Below are positions 58,593-64,000 of a stretch of 64,000 nucleotides of DNA, in pieces (position 1 is the first letter of the stretch; each line of letters opens with the position of its first letter). Below the pieces are notes generated by a model, which saw only the letters and a program-made list of their open reading frames with translations, was not told the origin of the DNA and ran no database searches. The position numbers and the translations under genes are program-made. Source of the stretch: Turnera subulata (taxonomy: Eukaryota; Streptophyta; Magnoliopsida; Malpighiales; Passifloraceae); contig JAKUCV010000197.1 of assembly GCA_028386065.3 (NCBI GenBank), positions 12,004 to 76,003 of the forward strand, written 5' to 3'.

Positions 58593-60707
58593 GGGTTAAT
58601 TACATTTTGACCCCCTGTATTCTCGTTTATTATTCACGAACCCCCTGGACTTATTTTTTCGTCAATCGACCACCTGAACTCCCAATTTCATGCAATTGAC
58701 CCCCTACGTTAGAAATTTTAGGTTTCCGTTAAATGATTTAACGGAATGCAGGGATAAGTGACATGTGGCAGTATCTTAACCATTCAATTTTTTTTATTTT
58801 CTTTTTCTTAAAACTATAGAATAAAAAATATTATATCAAAAGAGAAAAAAAAGAAAAAAGAAAAAATGGAAAACAATCAGATTCTTAATCATTTAATAAT
58901 TTTTTTGGTTATTTTAATTTTTCCAGAAAAAAAGATTATGGAAAAGAAAAAAAAGAGAAAATGATGAATCGTTCCTCCTCTCTAACCATTTAATAATTTT
59001 TCGGTTATTTTAATTTTTTCAGATAAAAAAGATTATGGAAAAGAAAAAAAAATAGAAAATGATGAATCGTTCCTCCTCTCTGGTCATTCCCTACCCAACT
59101 CAACTCCCTCATCAATAATTTCTTTGCCACAAAATACATAAACAAATCAATTCCAATCCAATCCGTAAATCAAATCCAACTCAATCTAATTCCTAAATCA
59201 AATCTAATTTCTAAATCCAACCCAATCAATCCCTAATCCAATCCCCAAATCAAACCAAATCTAATCCCTAAATCAAACAGAGACGGAAGGAGGGGAGGAG
59301 TGTGGGGGAGGAAGAAAAAAAAGAAAGAGAAAAAAAGAAAGCGAAGAGGAGGAGCGTGAGGGAGGAAGAGAGAAAAAAAAAGGGGCCGCGTGGTGGTGGT
59401 GGAGGAGCAGGGTGAGGAGTGTGAGGGAGGAAGAAGAAAAAGAAAAGAGAAAAAAAGAAAGAAGAAGAAGAGAAAAAAAACAAGGCGACGAAGAGGAGGA
59501 GGAGGATCGTGGGTGAGGGAGAAGAAAAAAGAAAAGAGAAAAAAAAAGAAGCAAAGAAGAAGAAGAGATTAAAAAAAAAAGCGGCGTGGTGGTGGTGGTG
59601 GTGGTAGTGGTGGTGGAGGAGGAGGGGGAGGAAGAAGAAAAAGAAAAGAGACAAAGAAAAGAGAATAAAAGAAGAGTACAAGAAAAGAGAAAAAAGGCGA
59701 TGAGGATAAAGAGGAGGAGGAGTGTTGTTGTGGAGGATGAAGAAAAAGAAAAGAAAAGAAAAGAAAAAGAGGAGAGGAGGGGAAAAAATTGGCAGTGAGG
59801 GAGAGAAGTTTGTTTATTAATGGTTTTTTCTATTTTTTTCTTTGATACAATATTTTTACTTTGTTGTAAAATAATTGGAAAAAGAAGAAAATAAAAAAAT
59901 ATTGAATGAATAAAATTTTGACACGTTTCAATCAGCCCGACAATGGGATCTTTCCATATTTTTAGGGAATAATTATTAATTTCCTAAAATTTAAGTATTT
60001 TTCTATTTTTATGCTAATTAATGGGAGCTTTTATATTTTTAGGGAATAATAATTATTAATTTCCTAAAATTAGGTATTTTTTATTTTTAAACTAATTAAT
60101 GGAAGCTTTCCATATTTTTTAGGGAACAATAATTATTAATTTACTAAAATTTAGATATTTTTCTATTTTTATACTAATTATTGGGAATTTTTATATTTTT
60201 AGGGGATAATAATTATTAATTTTCTAAAAACTAATTAATGAGAGCTTTCCATATTTTTTAGGGAATAATAATTATTAATTTCCTAAATTTTAAGATATTT
60301 TTTTATACCAATTAATGGGAGATTTCTATATTTTTAGGGAATAATAATTAGTAATTAATACGAGCTTTACATATTTTTAGAGAATTGTAGTATTAATTTC
60401 GATATTTTTTTGTTAATATATTTTTGTTTCTTTTCCTTTTTTATTTTCTTGAATTTTATTTAATTTTATGTAAAAATAAATTCGTATTTTTTGTTAAAAA
60501 ATAAAAAATTATTGAACGGTTACGATGCTGCCACGTGTCATCCATCGCTGCATTCCGTTAGTGTAAGTGACGGAATCCATCTGCCCATGGACGGAGGGGG
60601 TCAATTGTATGAAATTGGGAGTTGAGGTGGTCGATTGACGAAAAAAAAAGTTCAGGGGGTTCGTGAATAATAAACGAGAATATAGGGGGTCAAAATGTAA
60701 TTAACCC
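58593..60707. mobile_element. Non-autonomous MULE, 2115 bp
   Basis: Terminal inverted repeats of about 190 bp, starting GGGTTAATTACATTTTGACC, are flanked by a perfect 9-bp duplication TGCTGAGGA (58584-58592, 60708-60716). No transposase and no recognisable captured gene. The interior has a 104-bp direct duplication (about 58880-59085), a homopurine tract and about six AT-rich tandem units of roughly 75 bp (59945-60370). Confidence 0.9.
59270..59800 (+). repeat. Homopurine (GA-rich) tract, about 530 bp
   Basis: The plus strand is almost all A and G, with a (GTG)n patch at 59586-59620. Long lysine/glutamate or serine/phenylalanine frames here are translation artefacts. Confidence 0.85.
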
Positions 60708-60716
60708 TGCTGAGGA

Positions 60717-62273
60717 TGATTCCATGTTTAAGGCTCTCCTCATAGTATTTTCGATTCCGATTCCATCTAACATTTATATTCTCTTAGCCATAATGTGCAA
60801 ACTGAAATCTGCATACCTAACATCAGGCAAGGGCAACCTTAACCAGTGTCAATTTTTAGCCCTCACAATTAGGAATCAAAACCAATTTTGTATCGATGGA
60901 TGTGGCACCTGGCTAGTGTTTATCTATGTATATACACACGTCAGGTAACAATTCAAAATTGCAAAAATAAACCCTAGGGGCATTTTTTTTGCACACCCTC
61001 GCCTCCCTATATATTATGACTTCCCATTGTAATTAGTAATAGGATTTTTGCTGATCAAAGGAGGGTGGACAAATTCTGGCCCTGTATCATGTATTTTGTT
61101 AATGCTTTTGATGTGTTAATATGATCATTCGTCTACATTGAAAAACAAAAGAATTTTCTTGGGAATATAAAGAATTTAAGAAACACCATCACATCCTATC
61201 CGGTACCTCGTCGCTGAGAAAATATTTGAAAATCATAGATGCAGGATGGATTTAGGGGTTGAGCGATGCTAATTTTCCAGGAGGACTGGAGTTTGAGTCT
61301 TGCAAATAGTTTCTTTACACAAATTTTACAATTTGTACTCACCTAAAAAATTTTTTCTTGATTATTTACGGATTTTGAAGTCTTTCTTTGAATTCAATGG
61401 CGGGGGTTGGGGCATGCATCTATGTGTCAATTACAAATATCTGAATTCAACAATTATAATATTCTGTAATTTGGTAGTAATTCTCCACGGTTACAAATAT
61501 CTTTCAAATATCTTTCACTTGTAAATTGAAAGTCAAGATTAGGTATAAGATTTTTTATTGATCTTCTTTCCCATTCTGCTTTTATGCTTCGCTCCTTTGA
61601 TTGCGTCGTACTTAAGCGATTCCCACCCCCATGCCCGATTGTTTGATCTGAGCTCATAAGAGGCACGCATCCGCCTTCAATTTCATATATGGAACTGGAA
61701 ACTTTCCGGGATAGTATTTTTTATTAGAAAACGATGTTGTCATTCATTCATTGTGTAGGAAACAGTAGACGTGGGAGACCAGTCTCAATTACATCATTGG
61801 CAAGCAAGAATAGATGTATAGTATACTCCCCGGAGGACAATATTTAGGACGTAATTAGTTTTCCATTGGCCCTGGTGCGAAGTTTAAAACAACATGGACG
61901 GACAGTTGCCCAAAAACTTTGAAATCGAGGATTGGGGTAAATAAAACCCAATTTGTATAATTCATCAGGTGCCAAATCCACCAATTAAGTAAAATTTAAG
62001 GGTTCATTTGAAAACAAAAAGAGTAAAATTTAAGGTTCAATTTGGGTATCTTGCCTAAAAAAATCCATCCATTGAAAGGAAAAAAAGACAAGAAAGGCGC
62101 CTCAAGATTACTTTCTCTCAAGCACCTCATGATCAAATCATAAACAAAAACTTCCCAACAAAAAGAAGAAAAAAAACAATATTGGAGATCCGCAAAATCC
62201 AATAATCTGTGATGAAAGGCTAGATGCCAACTTATCTCCAACCTATGGGAATACATCAATCATAATTTAAAGA
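60717..62273. other. Intergenic, 3' flank of the PP2 gene
   Basis: No coding frame or repeat that I can support. Confidence 0.5.
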
Positions 62274-62706
62274 TTAAGGAAGAGGGACAATCTTGGGCCT
62301 AAATTCAATTCTCTTCTCACTGAGGCCTCTCATGGGCATAACCTTATCAATGTTCTCCCAACTCCACCAAAGTGTAGCTCCATCATCTCCATAGCACTCA
62401 TTGAAGAACTCACCCATCACAATCTCCCTCCATCCATCTCGTCTTTCTACCGACATCCCATCCATATCCTCCGGAGGATCCAGTGATGCAGCCCGTCGCG
62501 ACCCCCCACCGAGGCCTCCTTCATAATACGCACGTAATTCCATCATTTCAGAATCGAAGCTGAAATTCCATTCATCAATCTTAAACACAAGGAAGGCTAC
62601 ATATGCAGTCTTAGGTGACAGAAGTTTGCTCTCAAAACTACCCCTGTAACCATATTCCGGACTTGTTATGTTCACACGCCCTGCAGGAGATAACCTTCGT
62701 GAAAAC
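62274..62706 (-). CDS. Phloem protein 2 (PP2)-like, 3' exon only
   Basis: A minus-strand exon of 433 bp bounded by an acceptor (TTTTCCAG, 62707-62714) and a stop at 62274. It encodes the second half of a PP2 lectin domain: SFESKLLSPKTAYVAFLVFK, then RRDGWREIVMGEFFNEC and IEFRPKIVPLP, which match the LSP.T.Y.AYLV.K, R.DGW.EIELGEFF and EIRPK signatures of the family. PP2-B members are F-box lectins and PP2-A members sieve-element lectins; the distinguishing N-terminal exons should lie right of the window. A copia LTR starts 17 bp upstream of the exon, within the intron, so splicing may be altered. An ATG at 62717 could start a 147-residue truncated protein. Confidence 0.75.
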
Positions 62707-62723
62707 CTGGAAAACATATATGT

Positions 62724-63011
62724 TGTTGGAACTTATAGAGAAACTTAGGTTAAAAAAGATAGGAAAACTCCTATTTTGGCATATTATATTCATCAGTAAC
62801 CACTGAATTTATATAGGAAAAAGACTAACAACTTTCCTAGGCAGATGATCCTGATTACAAATTTAGAAAGGAATAACTACTAAAAATCTGCTAAAATCTA
62901 AAACAAATCTGAAACAAATATGTTTGATCATGTCCAGTCATGATTATTGGAACAAATTAATAACTAAACATGATCTATTCAAAGGAACCAACAATGCCAT
63001 ATTTCCTAACA
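62724..63011 (-). repeat. 3' LTR of the copia element
   Basis: 288 bp with TG...CA ends and an adjacent polypurine tract. The left border could be 3 bp further left because of a TGT repeat. Confidence 0.8.
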
Positions 63012-63177
63012 CTCCTCCTTGGCATGTTGGTGACAAACACTTCTCCAGGGTCTTCAATCTTGTTCTTACTCAGCAACTTAGAAAAAATATTTTCAATGAG
63101 TGGAACCTGCAGCCTTGGATGTGAATCACTTGAAGGTTGTGCTTTGGTTGGGCTACATACACCAGTGTGGATGAACT

Positions 63178-64000
63178 TCAATTTTTTATTACTTGTCCTT
63201 GCTTCATTTGCTTGAATTGGTAGTTTTTCCGACTCATCTTGTGAAAGATCTCACTAACTTGAGCATCAAAAAATGTTTCATCTTCCCGATCAATATGATC
63301 AAGATTTGTAACCATCTGTGAGGTGCTGACATAGGCCGGTTCATTCACTTTTTCCCACTCTAAAGCAAATACTCTATTGTTCATTTTGACAGTGAACAAT
63401 TCTACTCCAGAAGGATCAAAAATAGTGCATTCTCGATCCTTAAAAACCAATGAGTAATTCTTTTCAAGCATTTGCCTAATACTCAACAGATTTTGGCTAA
63501 TATTTGGTGCATATAAAACATCAGGAATAACTTTGGTACCTGATACTGTTGAAACAACTACAGAACCTTTGCCTTTGACTTCTAAGAGCTCTCCATTTCC
63601 TACTTTCACTAGGGATTTGAAGGAATCATCAAGGCACTTGAACATGGCAGCATTATTGCACAGGTGATTTGTGTATTCGCTATCAATAAGCCAAGCATTA
63701 GAGGGGTTATTAGTAGAAAGACAAGAGACAACAAAAAGTTGCTCCTCCTACAAGTCATCATCTTGTGGCACTTGTGCTTGAAAATTTCTTGATTTCCAGA
63801 CTTTGGCAATGTGTTCCTTTTGTTTACAATTATCATATATAGCATCAGCTCTCCACCAGCAATATTTTTCTAGATGCGTTGTTTTTTTGCAATGATTACA
63901 AGGAGGAAAAGTCTTCTTTGAACCTCTATTGCTATTGTTTAGTTGCTTTCTCTTACCAGAGAATTGTTTTTGTACATACAAGGCTTCTTCAGGGAACCTC
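63178..64000 (-). pseudogene. Copia gag / protease / pre-integrase fragment
   Basis: The frame entering from the right has a CX2CX4HX4C zinc knuckle (CNHCKKTTHLEKYC) followed by a degenerate second one, then TAG at 63748-63750. The same frame continues with NAWLIDSEYTNHLCNN, the protease active-site region in which the usual DSG reads DSE, and the pre-integrase block (VLYAPNISQNLLSIRQMLEK), ending at a stop at 63178. One stop codon, a changed catalytic triad and the missing pol make it defective. Confidence 0.8.

Larger units (their letters stand above)
62724..64000 (-). mobile_element. Internally deleted Ty1/copia element (runs off the window)
   Basis: On the minus strand: gag zinc knuckle, protease start and gag-pre-integrase segment (64000-63178), then about 155 bp, a polypurine tract CCAAGGAGGAG (63022-63012) and a 288-bp 3' LTR (63011-62724), TGTTAGGAAAT...TTCCAACA. 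Integrase, reverse transcriptase and RNase H are missing between 63178 and the polypurine tract. The 5' LTR lies outside. Confidence 0.85.

Noticed and set aside
59268..59681. 137-residue Ser/Phe-rich frame
   Set aside because: Complement of the homopurine tract in the second MULE.

Overview
The window is nuclear DNA of a flowering plant, most likely a woody eudicot. The host genes have GT-AG introns and belong to plant families (ferric reductase oxidase, L-type lectin receptor kinase S.1, PB1 protein, APC15, C2/GRAM/VASt protein, phloem protein 2). Plant LTR retrotransposons, Mutator-like elements and a hAT MITE fill much of the rest. I cannot name the species.

Layout. 1-6407: non-autonomous gypsy-type LTR element (element 1), cut by the window start. 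8403-9926 (-): universal stress domain protein. 12172-15185 (+): ferric reductase (FRO), 8 exons. 17000-19033 (-): lectin receptor kinase, intronless. 21040-26971: non-autonomous copia-type element (element 2) with a perfect 5-bp target duplication. 30991-31695 (+): PB1 protein. 33853-35253 (-): APC15-like. 36337-42114 (+): two-C2/GRAM/VASt protein, 9 exons. 43526-44218: hAT MITE. 45717-47643: Pack-MULE carrying a sulfotransferase fragment. 47981-56013: second gypsy-type element (element 3, minus strand). 57330-57650: WD40 relic. 58593-60707: second MULE. 62274-62706 (-): 3' exon of a PP2 gene, with a deleted copia element (62724 to the window end) in its intron.

Most notable observation. Elements 1, 2 and 3 lack a working gag-pol, yet all carry the same unrecognised reading frame (ORF-B, exactly 684 nt in all three) in antisense to the retrotransposon. 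Elements 1 and 3 also carry a second antisense frame (ORF-A, 125-126 aa) with basic, nuclear-signal-like clusters. Each antisense frame has a TATA-like box upstream on its own strand. Elements 1 and 3 are related to each other; element 2 is a different (copia) type, so ORF-B has crossed families or been captured twice. In the first 28 codons most differences between copies 2 and 3 are synonymous, which suggests past selection on the protein. ORF-B joins a novel ~125-residue N-terminal part to a truncated piece resembling a LINE-type endonuclease. The same three elements contain arrays of short hairpins whose stems change in a compensating way while the loops stay constant. I could not search databases, so novelty is inferred.

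The host genes show no obvious functional cluster; this is an ordinary plant gene neighbourhood expanded by transposons.
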